Positions 10,777-25,500 of a stretch of DNA of 64,000 bases are shown here, piece by piece. Every line of letters begins with the position of its first letter. Within the stretch, counting starts at the first letter, position 1. Source of the stretch: Dicaeum eximium (taxonomy: Eukaryota; Chordata; Aves; Passeriformes; Dicaeidae); the NCBI GenBank assembly GCA_013396995.1, contig VWZP01010364.1, forward strand, positions 1 through 64,000. Direction: 5' to 3'. The notes beneath the pieces are model-generated. The model did not search any database, was not told where the DNA came from, and was given only the letters and a program-made list of their open reading frames with translations. The position numbers and the translations under genes are program-made.

Positions 10777-13341
10777 TTCCACATGTCACTGTTCTATATT
10801 CAAATTTGTTCACTGCACAGAAGAAGAAAGCAGCCAGTGAGCTGCTCCAGCCCTTCCAAAACTCCCTCTCACACTTTTGGACAGGCACAAAATAAACCTA
10901 AATAAATGTTTCCAAAAATCACTACCAAGCACCCAAACTGACATCCCTTTTTGGCTGAGGTGATTTACTCCACTGATGCAACTTAGCTTTGGGCTAAAAC
11001 TCCTAAAAACCTGGTAATTTAAGGCAGTGGGGGCATAGAGTTTTCACTAGGAGTGGCCCAAACCACAGCATGAAAGAGAGAACATCCTTGTGTGCTTCCA
11101 GGGGAAATTACAGGGGGCCAGAGTCTGCACATCACCCACTGGAAAAATCAGTGCCAGTCCTACAGAGCTGCTGGATCCCACACTGCTGCATGGATCAGGA
11201 GTTACACTGATTTTAAGAACTCCCCTCCATTCCAAACTAACTTTTTGGAATGCAAAAACTGAGCATGGAGTGGAACTCTGTTCTAATCACCAAAGATATG
11301 GTATCCCAACAACACCAAATCACCAGTGGAGCAGTCTCACCCTGTTTCCTGCTGACAATCACTCCAGGTTCTGCAATGCTGCTGATTTACCAAGCAGTCC
11401 TTTGGTATTAAAGCCAAGTGTGTCCAATTTCACTTGTTGGTGGCTGGGGAGCATCCCCAATCTGGCAAGGATCCAGACACTTTGGAGTTTCCTCTCACTG
11501 AACTCAGTGCCACTGCCTCAGGTTTGTACCAGCACCACTCAGCTAAGAAAAAGACCCTTAAATCCAAGAGCTGTTCCAGCAGGAGTGCTTGTCCCTAAGA
11601 CTTTTTCAGTGTTTTGTAGCTTATCTTTCCCCTGACCAGTAAATTTGGGCTTTTCAATTTCTCATCTGAAGGCAAGAACCCAAATTATCACCACTTGAAC
11701 ATATAAACTGCTGTTGTTTCCTGCTGAAAAATCGATTAAGTTTCTTGCACTGTAACTACTGAAATAATTTTAAAACTCTCATGCAAAGAGAAGTTATGGC
11801 CTTAAAAGACATCATTAACATCACACAGGGCCTAATCACAGGGACAGCTCAGTGATTTCAGGAGACTGGCAAATCCCACTGGATCCACTGCCATGAGACT
11901 GGATGGAGAACTGACCAGGCCTTCCATCCACTGCTGCTAAAATCATCTTAAATCAGTTAAAGATATTTTTAAAAGCTATTATCAATCATGTCCTGAAAGG
12001 CATTAATCCAAGATTTTAAGCTTCAAGATCCTGATTCCTTCAATTCTGTAACAATACCCCTAAACAATCTCTCCTGTGCATCATCATCTGACCAGTCACA
12101 TTCAACACACACCAGAACACACATCCTTGGGTGAGGGTGGGAAAAGAATCCGAGACACAGAGTGAAAAACACAACACAAAATGACTGTGCAAATTACTAC
12201 AAAGGGAAATAATGCCTTTTTGAGCAGAACACTTAATGTCACCACCATTCCATGATCAAGAACTGACCCATTTCACAAGAGGTATCAAAGCTCGTTTAGC
12301 TGAAAGCAGCTAAACACAGGTTTAGCTAAGAGTAGTTTTTAGTTATAACTATTTTGAATTCTAAAACCAAACAGTTCTTATTCCCTTCATTCCTAACACG
12401 ATGCTGCAGAGAAGTCTCTGCAGTAACAGCAGCTTTGATATCTTCTGGTACTGGGAGTAAAGTCCCAACAAATTAACAGACAAACAAAGGATGCAGAAAA
12501 CAGGATTAAACAAGACAATAAATTACTGCATTCAAATGCTTCTTAGACATGTCTTCAGCAAAGAACAAAATCCAAGTCTCTAAGTTCATTCTGAACCAAC
12601 TCATGAGTTTGCCTGGGAACCTGTACTGCTGTCCCCAACAGGGAGACAGGATCCCAGTGACGCTGGTGGCCAATGAAATGTGCATTCAGTCCAACTCTTC
12701 ATCATCACTGTGAATTCTCACATGTCCAACCCTTCTCCTCCACAAACAGGTGGAGCTCCTGCCCCTTGAAGATGCTGTCAGAAGCTCACCTTACCTTCTC
12801 TTCCACTGTACCTGGCCACAGGGCTCGTGCCACTGGGTTCACAGTGCCTGGCACACCTGGCTGGGAGGGGACTGGCTGTCACCTGGGTACCAACACACAA
12901 CCCATTACTGACCTGGACCTGGGAAAACAGATTTAAAAATTTGCAGCCATTTTGGGACCTACTACTAAAACTTTTACATAAAAATCTGGGTGGTTCAACA
13001 TCACTGATAACAATTCACAAGATGGTGCCCATGAACGATTACATTCTCCAAAAAGAGCACATTACAATAAATGTCAGGATTTTAACATGCTCTGAATTGT
13101 TATAGCCATGCCACGTGTCAACAGACTGGAGAATTTAAAAGCAAATTGTTACTACTGTGCCCTCATTCTGAGCTGCTGGCAGAGAAGCCAACAAAGCAGG
13201 ACAGTAATCCTGGTCTGGTCCTGGCTTGTAGTAACTGGGCAGGGATCAGAAGACATCCATGTTGGGTCTCCATCACGGTGCACACTGGGGCCTGAGTTCT
13301 TGAAACAGTGTGTCAGCTGATTCATCTTCAAATGGAAACAA

Positions 13342-13502
13342 TTAGAAGAAAATGACATCTTCTTTGCTGGTATCATCTTGCACATTCAACAGACTGGGCT
13401 GAGAGGGCACCAGGGGCTGAACCTGAACGTTACTGGGCTTGAAGAGGGTCGCTGAGGCAGGTGAAAGTGCTTCTGGCTGAGCATCTGTAGGGCCATACAG
13501 TT
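13342..13502 (-). CDS. ARHGEF18: ARHGEF18 last coding exon
   Basis: Acceptor TTTTGTTCCCTCTAG is followed by (E)LYGPTDAQPEAL and ends DDTSKEDVIFF then TAA. The C-terminus KEDVIFF is the conserved end of ARHGEF18. Its I-x-F-type hydrophobic tail resembles a class II PDZ ligand. Confidence 0.9.
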
Positions 13503-16500
13503 CTAGAGGGAACAAAATGGAAGAAGACACATTCATGACACTGCAGAGAGGGCCTGAGGCACTTCCATGCACAGGCAAGCTGGCCAAGGCATACCTGGCT
13601 GGAATGCAGTGGTGTGGCTGCTTGGGAGGGATGGGCTTGCTGACCGCCGGCCCCTCAGGACAGCCTCCTCTCGTCCAACAAGCCTGGGGGGAAGCAGCTG
13701 CTTCTGATCAACAGAGGCTGAAGAAAATATGTCATAAATTACTATTTGAGGCGAGCAGCACTTCACAAATGTCACTACTTCATGCTGGGGCCACTGTACT
13801 GACACCTCTACACACCCAAGAAAGCTGCAAAACCACAAAGAGCTGGACCTAATTAAATTTTCTCTTCAGCTGTTTAAACTATGAATACTTTTCTCTTTCT
13901 TGAGACTTCTAGTTCAGTTACTGGCAGACCCTGACAACCTCAGATTTAAAACCCAGTATCACCAAGCACAGCAGAGAGAGAGAAAAAAATCTTTGTCTTT
14001 ATAATTCAAATAGCAAATGGCTATCTGTGCTACTTCTAGAAATGTGATGAACTTTTGTTTCTACTCTCCATCTGTCTCACAGCTGCTCAGCAGCACAGCC
14101 CACTGACTCTGGTGTTACAGCCTCCCAGTTTCTTAGTTTCAACAATGAAAGCAGTTCATGAAATAGCTATTCTGGGCCTAAAGAACTTCTCTGTGTCAGT
14201 ACACATTCCTTACATGTCACAAAAAAACCAAATTCAATACACAGCATTTTGCCTCTGGTACAGAAAGTTTTGTCCCATTTTATTCTAAGATCTACACATG
14301 GGCATAATAAGCATGAAGCCCACTAATGCTCACAAGAGAATAGAGACCAATATATTTGTGGTTTATACCTTTCATATAAATTACAGAAAAACACCATTAA
14401 GTCCATTCCTACTGCAGAGACCATTATGTAAGAGCTATTAGAAACAAACTGGGGAGCTGTGGCATTAGAATTTTATATTACCAGCATTTGGTATGCAGGG
14501 TAAGAGGATACAGGCTTCGTTTATGTGCAAAACCATAAGCAAGTTTGCAAAGGCACTAAACTTTACGCACGACAGAGACAGATGTTTCTGCAATGTGCCA
14601 AAGCCACTCCCCCGATCTCTCTCTGCCAGGTTTGGCCCCAAGCTCTCTGTAGCAGTGCAGAGTGATGGACAAGCCTGCCAAGTCGGAATCCGGCACAATG
14701 CTAAAAAGATAATTTTGTAACTTAAAATTACAGGCCATTCCCCTAAGCTGGCAGTGGGGCTACTTTAGAGATAAAATGGTTTTTAGTGTGTCTGTCGTTC
14801 GCAAATATCACTACTCCAATCCCCAGCAGTTAGAAGGAGAAATTACACCAGGACAGGGTGACTGCGTTTTTATTTGCTTCTATTTGTGACAAAATTAGCC
14901 CCTTTCACTCTACAACACACACAGCATCTCAATTTTGGCCTGCAGAGCTGTATTTAATGACTGACTGGTTCTAAGAAAAGCCCTGCATTCGATGTCACTA
15001 CAACTCTGGACAGACAGCAAGAAAAGGCTAAGCCAGCCTCAAAACATTTTACTCATGCACAACAGCTTTTTTTTTTCCTTCTTTTTCTTTAACACTACAG
15101 TTAGACAAGAAGATTTTACATCCAGGTTTACAACCTCTTACCACCATTTTGCTGTGTTGGAATACACAACTCCATTTTCAACATTATCCCTTTGGGTTAT
15201 ATTTCCAATTCAAATAGTACAGACATGGAACTCCTAACAGGATTTTAGGAGGTTAAGAGATTTTAACTGCAGCAAACACATTAACAACTTGTAGCATATT
15301 AATTCAACTGCAGGATTCTGTCTCCCTGTGATCTTGGTGGAGATCAGAAACGCATTTAAATGGACTTAAAAATCACACATACCTGAACTGTCTGTCCTAT
15401 GAGATGCTTTGCTCTTGCCACCTTTCTCCTTGCTCCCTTTTGTGAAGGTGGCCAGCTTGGTGGGGATCTGCTGCTGGACTGCAGCTGGTTTCTGGATCTG
15501 GTTGGTTGCACTCAGGAGATGTATTGGCACTTCGTTCTTCAGGGAGGGCCGGTTCTCCAGGGTGGTGCTGTCCCTGCGGACCAGCTCCGCCCGCTCCAGG
15601 TACTCCAGCCCTGCCACCGAGCTCACCCTCACTGAGGGTTTGGAGCCAGCTGCAGATGGTTCCATCCCTTCTCCGTTGAAGCTGATGGAGTGACTGATCA
15701 TCTGGCTCTGCAAGAGGAAAAAGGCATTTTAAGTCAAATGGAGATTTTCACACTCTCCAGCACAAGGAGAGACCTCCCCCAGCCCCGAGAGCACAAAGCA
15801 CTTCCTAGTGCAAAGCAGAACAGGGTAGACAAAGCCTAAAGGTTCCTGGGGAACAGAAAGAAGAGCAAGAGTGTAAGTCCTTGGACACTGAAAAGAACCT
15901 CAGCATCTCCAAACTGCTTAACACGGCACCTAGGAATGAGCAGACTGCAAGGGGTGATGACAGAGGAGAGAAAGCAAGACTTTCAGAAAGTTTCAATGAA
16001 CCACTTTAATCAGACCTCCAAATTTCTGTTTAAAGCACAAGAAATGTTTTTAGAAATCAACTGTACAAAATGCTGTTGATGTAGCACAGCTTCTGCAATC
16101 ACTCGCCTGCAGTAGGATAGTTCCTGAATTTGAAAACTACTCAGTCAGCCACAATTGAAAATAACTTATTCTCTATTTCTATCTTTTTAAAAAACATTCT
16201 CATTGCCAGACATCTGGGTGGAACTTCACAGACACTGGGAAACTGCCAAGCTCTGACCTCTCTAAGAGTAGCTATCACCAGCTACTTCAGGTGATGGTTT
16301 GAGGAGCCCAGTGAAAGACAAAACCAGGTTGGGGCTGCAGCAAATGCAACCTTCATCCAGAAGCAAGTGGGTTAATAGGAGTAAAACTGAGAAAACCAAT
16401 CCCTCACCTGGCCCATTTCTGGGGAGAAGGTGCCTGACACCGTGTTCTGCTTCTTCAGCTTCTTCAGCTGATCCAGGCGCTCCCTCTCCTTCTCGACAGC

Positions 16501-19500
16501 TCTCTGGGCTTCCCGCAGCCTCTCCAGGTCGTGCTGATAGGCCTCCCTCTGCCTCTCCAGCTCTTCCCTTTCCTGGCTCAGCCTCTCCTGCAGCTGCCGC
16601 ATCTCCTCCGCGCGCTCCTGCAGCCGCGCTTCCGTCAGTTCAAATCCCCTCTGCTGCCGGCTCCTCTCCCGCTCCAGGCGCTGCTGCTCCAGCTTCAGCT
16701 GGCTCTGGAGCTTCTGCAAGTTCATCAGTTCTTCCCTCTGCTTTTCAAAGTTCCGCTGCTTCTCCTGCTCCAGCAGCAGATTGCCTCGGGTGGACTGCAG
16801 CCGGTACTGCTTCTCCCGGTCTGCCATGGTGGCTCGCTGCACCTCGATGTAGCTGTCCTGCTGAGATATCACAGCCTGGAGGGGATAAAAGTCCAGCATG
16901 AGGCACCCAGGTTCAAAAAACATGCACAGCTAAGCAGGAGACAACAGCATCTCCCAGGTGAGGTTAGAGAGTCTTTTTCTTCCAGAGCATATCTTAATTC
17001 TAGCTTGCACAGCTCATGGTGACTGACACGACATTGAAGATGTCCAAGCAAATAAATTATGCTTATGTGTATCAAATTGGGCATTTCTTGCACCTAGAAT
17101 TGTTACCCTGAATCAAAACAGTCACAATATTGCTGATTACAAGATAACAGTAAAAACAACTAATTCATGCACACATGTATGAACAATGAGCACAGAGAGC
17201 AGATAGAGCTCAAAGCAGGAAAAGAATTAAGTGAGCATGAAAAAGGAAATAATTACGTAAGACAACAGCTCTAACACTTCCTCCAAAATACCAGGCACCT
17301 TAAGTCTCAGGTCTAAATTCTGCACTTCAGCTCTAGGGGGTATTTTCAAGGCAGCTCCTCACCACATCTGCATACATTTTGTTACATTTAGTGTCGAACA
17401 AATCTCTTGGATAGTAAATAGTGGTTTACCTGAAGACTGAAGAGCAACTGTAACAGCGTTTGTATCCTTTGGACAAGCTGAAGAGGAACAAAAAAACATT
17501 AGGCACTTGAGCAGAGCTCTGTTTTGAGGCTTTAGATTTTTTTTAATTTTTATTTTTAAGCAGTGAAAATAATCCATGGTATCTCTGCAAGAACACACGC
17601 AATGGAAGCATGGCCACCAAAGGACTCTAGCATAGCAAAAGCCAATATGCAGGTACAAGGAATTTCAGTTTATTATTCTTCTGCAGATGTGAATCAGTGC
17701 CCAGCAAATCTCCCTGGGATTCCAGAGAGAAGTCCTCATCATCTTCTCTTTATCTGAGCTATTTAACCATCACTTCCTCCTGTGCCCCAGCACTGAATCA
17801 TTGCACAGGTGCAGACCTCACAGGGATTCAGAGGCAGGTTTGGCCAGTGAGCTGTTAAGGTGCTGGGTTCCACAGACATTACAAACACTGAGTTTTGGAG
17901 GTGGTTTGGTTTGATTTTCCAGGCTATTATTATACTATGGCTATTTGCCATTTGAGTTCTTAACAGCAGAAATAACATACCTGAGACTCTACGGTGGGCT
18001 GAAAACCACTGCTGTCATCCAGCCTCGTCCCATCACTCTGCAAGGGAGACAAAACCAACATTTGTGCTAGGGACACTTGCTGGGCACTGGCAGTGCTGCC
18101 AGGAAGAGCTTTATTGCTCCCATGCACTGGAGGACATACAGCAAAAATACTGAATTCATAAGCCAAGCTGAAACAGCAGTGTGGTGATTGAAGCCTGTGG
18201 TAATGGGACAGCATCAAACGAGCAAATGGAAAACTAAATTATCTTGCCTCTCAAGTGCTGAGCTACCAAGTCACCCCACAAAACATCCTCAATAGAGTCA
18301 AGTAATTTTACAGACAAAACTGTTCCAGTCTAGCCCTGCCAGCTATGACAACTTAAACTTTGTGAGATTTGTTCTGCACCACTATCATGATGAGAAACAC
18401 AAGGAAAAGCATTTAAATCCCTCATAAGCTCAACATACAGTTTGAGATCCTTCTTCTGCATCAGAAGAGAGGTCCTGGAGTTGCACATCTGAACTCAGAG
18501 CAGGGCTTCTCCAGTCCCACTGCCTCTGGTCACCACCACTGCTCTTCCTGCCACCTGAAAGAGGAGAGGAGTATGAGGAGCTCACACCAGCACATGGCCT
18601 GGGATAACTCAGTGAGAACCAAAGCAGAAAAACATGGTGACTTTAGACCAAAATGCAACTGCATGGCTTCTCCATGCTGATCTCAAGTGGAAGATCAGGC
18701 AACAGTGACACATAGGGCTGCTCAAAAAAGTTGAAAAACTTGAGAAGACCGGGTTAAGATAAATAGGGAGGGTAAGTTCAAATTACGTTACACTATTTTA
18801 AGTGAAGCAACCACAATGTCTGCATGAAAATAATCAGCTCCCAGAATTGCAAGTTCATGACATGGAATACTGCTCAGCAGGAATATTGCAGTCACAGCAG
18901 CACCACTGTGAGTGTGGAAGGAGGTAAGGGGAGATGGACCCCCTCTTGTAAAAAGTACATGACAGATGTGTGGAGCCTTCCAGAGACATCAGAAAGTGTT
19001 CTAGAGATTAACAACCAGTGAAATAAGGGCCATTCACTTGTTCAATTAATGCATAAAGCAAAAAATGGAGATAAATAGTATCTGCTGTTTCTTTTTATTT
19101 AATTAATTAACTGATAAATCATCTGTGCCAAAAGGACAACTTATATTATCTAAGGGTTCAGCAAACCTCTAGTGACCGTGCAGATACAAAGCAGAAAAAA
19201 GTGCTCATGACATAAGGACAGCTGACAGAAAGACAAAGAAAGTCTTTCTTTTTGAAAGACAAAAATTTGAATTCAAATTTTCCAGGTTTTCAGGTCAAGC
19301 TTACTTTTTTTCCAACAAAATTAAAGTTCTGTGTGTAATTGTGGTAATTATGAAGAATGGGTTAAAGTAATGCCCTTAGCGTAACACTGAGAGCCCTACT
19401 CTGCTCTCTAGTGTTGGTATCAGGAGACAAGCTGGAGATTTGCTCTGATCTTCCTTTTTAGAGCCTGGTGAAGCTTCCTTATATGAGAGCCTAAATTCCT

Positions 19501-22500
19501 TGTTCTTATTCTCTGTACAGTAATCACAGTAAAAAGATCAGAAAAATGCTGAATGTTCCCTTTCTTACTTTTACTTGAAACTGAGGGACTACTGTCATAT
19601 CCTCCAAAGGTCTCTGCTCTCCGGGGGAGTCCTGAGCCATCCTCAGGCTGACAGGATGCACTGCCAAAGTGAGTGAAGATAAAGTCCTGGAGATTTTCAG
19701 CTGGGGAAGAGGAGAACAAGTCATGTAAACAGCCATGTCTATGCAGCAATACAAGTTATCATGCTAATGAGTCTAAAAAAACATTTCAACCATCAAGTCC
19801 ACTGTAAGTCCAGGCAGCCTGAGATGTCCTGCAGTACAGATGAATTTTCCTTTGTGAGTAGCTCTGCATGACAGGCTCTTCTTATGAAGATGAGCTCTTA
19901 CTCAATTACAAGTTAAGATTATCAAGCCTTGAGTGTTTGTTTTTTCTTTAAATAGAAACTATGTTTGGATTTATTTTCTTTCTAAACATACTATCTATAG
20001 ACAGGCTGTTTTTAATAGATAAACATCCTATAATATTACATTTCAGGACTCAGTTATTGGAGCACTTTGTAACCCTTTCTGAACAGACTCATCCTAAGAT
20101 TGCACTGGCTGATCCTTAAAAATAAAACAATCCAAATTGTGCAGGTCTTCTACCTAAACCCATAAATGCACTTCACCTTTCTTGCAGATAGGTTCTGAGA
20201 ACGAGGAAGTCTGAACCGTGTTACATAAAAGCATTATGTTATTACAGGATGATTTTCAGGGCCTGTACTTAGATCCTGGGTGCTTATCCCCACCCCAGCA
20301 CCTGAGTGAATGCCCACACATTCCCACATTCCATTCACCTTCAGTCACTGCAGACTTCAGAATGGCCTCTCCTTGCAGATTCTCTGAGATATCCCCCCGA
20401 AGAAGCAGCCTGGCTCGGGATCCTTGGGAATGGTCTTCAAAGCCATTCACCTCAGACATTTCCAGATAAATCTGCTGCTTCTCAGCGAGACTCTGCACAA
20501 TCAGGTCATCTTTCATGCTCAAACGCTCTGAAGGAAGAAACAAATTCAGTCCTGCCTTCCTTGTCACTGTCACAGAACCGTGTTCAATTTGGGAGATTAT
20601 CATTCATTTTATGGCCAGAGCATCAAACACCAAGATATAATTAACAGTTAAGAAGAAAACTTATGGAGCAGACAAAGCCTATTAGACTTCCTTAGCCACT
20701 ATTTCTGCAGAATCTTACACCACCTTGAAAGACTTATGAAGGAGAAACTTGATCATATCTTGATAAAGAATTAGACAGCCATAAATCACAAATAATGCTG
20801 AGAAGCAGCTTGTAGAATATGTAACTAAGTCATTACCTTGAAAATCTTTTAACTTCGCAGCTCTTGCTTCAGCCTGCCTCCTCTCTGCTTCAGGTTCATT
20901 AAATGTTCCTCCTTCCTCATAAGGACAGCTGTCCAAAGGGAAAGACAGATTTATGTTTGATTTGCATGTGAGATAATTTAAAACCATCTCAAGATTCAAC
21001 TTGAAGCTTCTGCCTCAGTTGTGGTTTATCCTGGGTGTCAATTTTCCTCCCTTTTCAAAGCCCTGTTGCATTTGACATCAGTGAGCCTTTTTTTAATAAA
21101 AGCAGGATAAAGTCTTTGACTAGTTTTTATTTCATCTTTATCAGTGGTTTCTTCCCAATGAACACAAACTGAAGTCTTACAAAGAAAGTTTAGGGAGAGT
21201 CAAATGGATTTTAGAGATAAATTTACACCTGTGAGTAGAAGACAAGCAAGAAACCAGGCCCTCCTGCCTTCCTCCCTCCCTTACCTCTCCACAGCCCTGC
21301 GGATGTGTGTCATCCAGGAATTCCTCTCCTCTTTGGAGCTGGTGTGAATTTCATACATTTCTGGTCCTTTCAAGGAAGCGCTAATTAAGAACATTGCCTT
21401 TTCCTCATTAGCTACCTCTCTCACAATCAGTTTTTGCAGTGAGATAACCGGGGGCTTAGAGTCCTGTAAAATAAAACACAGTATATCAGATGTGTTCTTT
21501 GGGAATTGTGTTTCCTAGCTGCCACCTCAATTTAAAGATTCCCACTGAATCCCAAAAGTCAAGAACAGGCTCAAAAATATTTGCTCAAAAGAAGGCAAAC
21601 CCAAAATTTGAAAAAGAAAACAAAAACCTTAATGACAAATTGTGAAGTGAAAGGAGAGAACAAGATGAAGTGTTAGGGGTTTTAAGTTGGCTACAAAAGA
21701 AATAAACCAGAGGTGTTAGAGAGTGTCAGGCCCTGATAAAAATGACACCAGGTGACAGGTAGTGTATTGTATAATGAGGATTAATTGGATTAGCTGTCAG
21801 CCTTTGCAGTGAAAACACATTTACAGGAGGGATATTAGTTACTAAAAACCGGTCTGGGCTTCCTACAGTATAGCTCCAACATATGCAGCCTAGAAAGTTC
21901 CTTCCCAGGATAAAGCAGCTCTTTGTGACTGCTGAACCTTCACAGAATAATCTAGAGCCATGATAAGAGAACTGAACTGTGAAGCAAACACAAGGAACAC
22001 CAGCTTCTGCCAGCTTCTCTGAGCGGCCACAAACAGAGGTCACTGGAAAAACAGAATCACTGAGCAGATCCATTTGCTCCCTCACTTGATTTATTTATGG
22101 AGAACTGATATTAAATTTCAAATGAACTGTATACATACAGAGATGCAAAAAAAATGGTCAGACTCTAAGCGTAGAGCACGTTTCCAGAGGGGAAAAAAAA
22201 TCCACCACACAGGACCTTGTTCTGTGCATTAGGAGAAGGGTAATTGAAAAGCAGTTGTTTGTACAGCCCTGAGGTCACCAAAATAGCTTTTGCCATTAGA
22301 ATTCAGCTCTAATGTTAATGTCTTGAAAAAAAATGCATCCAAGAAAACATTTACATAAAAGAGTTTCTCTGTTACAGGTTCTACAACAGCCATCAGTGAA
22401 CTAGATCAGGACAAAATGTACAAATTAACTTCTCTGTGGACACCTGTGGAAATGCCCTAGAAAAGCAAGTGAATTCATGGAATGTTCTGGAGTGCTGCAG

Positions 22501-25500
22501 TAATAACATCTGCATTCAGTGCTTATTCCATGCATTTCAGGAAAGTTCTCTGCCCCTAGTGAATCTCAGGGCACTATGACCACAGTTACCATGTCCCTAA
22601 CTGAGATGACAGATTCTTTCCCTGCACTCTAAACAGAAGCAGGATTTATTTTCAGGTGTTTTTCAAAGCACAGTTCTAGCATGTGCAATGTCCATGACTT
22701 GTACAAAATCTCAGCCTAACAAAGTTCAGTGAAAGTCACAACACAAGAAGAGAAACAGTGAAGACCCTGGGAGATGTGGCAGCTACAACTGGCTAATGCA
22801 AGGAAATACTGGTTTGCACTGGGAGAGTGGGGAAAGGATTCAACAAGTAGCAGAACTGCTTCCAAAAAAGTGATTCCATAATACATAGCTGATTTATTAA
22901 CTTAATTTTCTCCCTGTGCCTCCTATAACTTGTTAGATACAAGTATCTAACATCCCTAATTGTGTTTCTTCTGTAGTTACTGTCACTTTCATAAATCCTC
23001 TAAGTCCATATATTAAATAAAGAGAACGCTACCTACCACAGATGCAAATACGTATTTTTGATCCTTTTCTTGTAAGAGCAACAGTACATCAGTGAGCAGG
23101 ACTGCCAGAATATCTACAGTAACAAAAGAAACAAGAAAAGGAAAAAAGTCATATTTTAAAGCAGAAAGACCAGTCCAGACTCAAAAATCACTTAACTTAT
23201 GTTTCCTGCAGGCCAGGGAATAGCACGTCACCATATGCAATATTGGGTCTGTTACTGCCTTCCACTTGGCTGCACCATGCAGAACCAGCTGATTTAAACA
23301 GAGCTCATTTAAAGCTTGAGAACACCCACACAGGGATCCTACACATGGACTCCAGTGCTCCAGAGGGAACACATCTCTCCCAACAGCAGATTCTTCTGGA
23401 ACTGCAGCCATTCAGGGTCCCACCTACTCCTGGCTGCACTTTCTGTGCCACTGAAGCTTCTCCTTGAACACTTGAGCAATGAAGCTGCTCAAATATTCCC
23501 TGATGGCCACTGCTTTGATTTTCTGGCAAATGCAGAATTAAGTGTCATGCGGCTGACATGACACAGGTTTAGCAAAGTGTGAAGCAGAGCTCGCACAAGA
23601 TAATGCCTTTCCACAGGAGACTAAGTCAGGATGACTCAAAGCTTTGTCATCCACCTGAAGACTTCCCTCTTGAATTGGGAAGCAGATCAGCCAGATAATA
23701 AGCAAACAGCATAAGGAACTTATAATGCACCATTACAGAGATGCTTATTGGACAAGCCAAGAATAGAACAAGTGCTATTTCCTCCAATATCCTATTAAAC
23801 AAGCAGGTTATTGTCATCTTATTTTATACCCAATCGATCAGTAATAAACAGGTTCTAAAAAAAAAACCCCAACATAAATCTTGTTTCCCAGTTGTGTTTT
23901 TGCCCTTGCTGGTGCTGTACCTTTGAGCCTCCCTGATGCAGCTTTCCAGTACAGCATCCCATCCAGGAGAAGCCGCCTCTGGCCCATGTCATCCTTCCGG
24001 AACAAAAGCCCATTCTTGCATTTCCCAGATGACTTCACCTCCATTTTGTGCATGATCTCCTTGAGTCGCTGCCCCTTCTCACACTCATTTACCATGGCAT
24101 CTACATGGGTGATGGTGTCCTTAATTAAACCCAGGGCCTGGGTCAGCTCTTCATAATCTCTAGTTCCAGCTAAGGGAAAAGAGAAGCAGTCAGCCACATT
24201 TTCAACTCTGGAATACAAGACATGAGCCATCCAAAAGTATTTTAGCATAAGGGTTCCATACTGGACATCTAACAGTATCTTCTAAGCTTAAGTTTAAAAA
24301 TAAAATATAATAACCTAAAGCTCTGAAAAGCTAATGAACCAAGAGGTTTAACTACTATGGGTTTGTGGTTGCAGACTTCAAATGCTTCTCTTCTCCTCTG
24401 AGGAGAGGCTGGGAGAATTAGGATTGTTCAGCCTGGAGAAGAGAAATTTCAGAGTGTGGCCTAAGGGAGTCTACAGGAAAGATGGAGAGAGACTATTTAA
24501 CAAGGGCCTTGAGTGACAGGACAATGGGAATGGCTTTAAGCTGTAGCAGGGCAGGGTTAGATGGGATATTAGGAAGAAACTCCCCACTGGGGAGATGGGG
24601 AGACCCTGGCACAAGGTGCCCAGAGCAGCTATGGCTGCCCCTNGTGTGAGGATGGGGGCCCTGGACCCCTGAAGTGTTCAAGGCCAGGCTGGATGGGGCT
24701 TGGAGCAATCTGGGGTAGTGGCAGGTGTCCCTGCCCATGGCAGGGGGTGGAACGAGATGAACTTTAAGGTCCCTTCCAACCCAAACCATTCTGTGATTCT
24801 CCTGACCCTCTGAGGTGAGACTGATCTCACCTGTTGGCATCATCAGCCAACAGAGAAGTAAGAAAGCAGGTAACAGCCTGTCTGAGGTAAGAACATGCAA
24901 AACATGGCAGAAAAAGGACCAACAGACAACTGTGAGGCTTCCAGGAACCACCCCACCTTCTGTGTTCTGAATGATCCGTTCCACCAGGACCGGGTACTTG
25001 GTGATGCGCTGGGTGACCAGGAGGATGCACTCCTGAACACCCAACCTCCTCACGATGGAACAGTTCCCAATTTTCTAGAAAACAAGACAAACTTTGTCAC
25101 ACCCATCATGCATGGTGCTCTTCTAACTCCCTCTCCATTCACATCCTTTCTGCCCCAAAACACTTCTGCACATTAGACACAGCATCATGAAATTAGCTGC
25201 ACTCTTCTACTAAAGCAAAACTCCTGAGAGCATTCCAAAAATTGCCTTTATTACTTGAAAATATCTTAGGTACTGTTTTCAACTTCTGTTAACTAAATGT
25301 GGAGTCAATCTAGGAAACTTCCAAATCTGAACTGTATGACTGCCTATTGCTAACTGATCACCCTTTATAACAGGGTCAGACAAAAACATAGAAAAGCTCT
25401 GTGGTTTTAAAACCAGACCCAACCACTTACCAGTCAAATTAGATCAATAATGAAGAAATTAAGTGCTTATTTTATCACTGTATGCTCCCCAATAGCCTGA

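Larger units (their letters stand above)
8600..13341 (-). other. ARHGEF18: ARHGEF18 3'UTR
   Basis: About 4.7 kb of AT-rich, repeat-poor sequence follows the ARHGEF18 stop codon on the minus strand. It contains minus-strand AATAAA hexamers at 10771-10776 and 8619-8624. The distal one is my best candidate for the main 3' end, because sequence character changes at about 8.6 kb. The extent is inferred. Confidence 0.5.

Noticed and set aside
16299..16901. 200-codon + strand frame rich in Ser, Pro and Ala
   Set aside because: It is antisense to the ARHGEF18 coiled-coil exon; the composition is that of reversed Glu/Gln/Arg codons.
24493..25053. 186-codon minus-strand frame near the DH exon
   Set aside because: It begins in the real exon (24957-25074) but then reads through the intron into an antisense CR1 fragment; it includes the ambiguous base at 24643.
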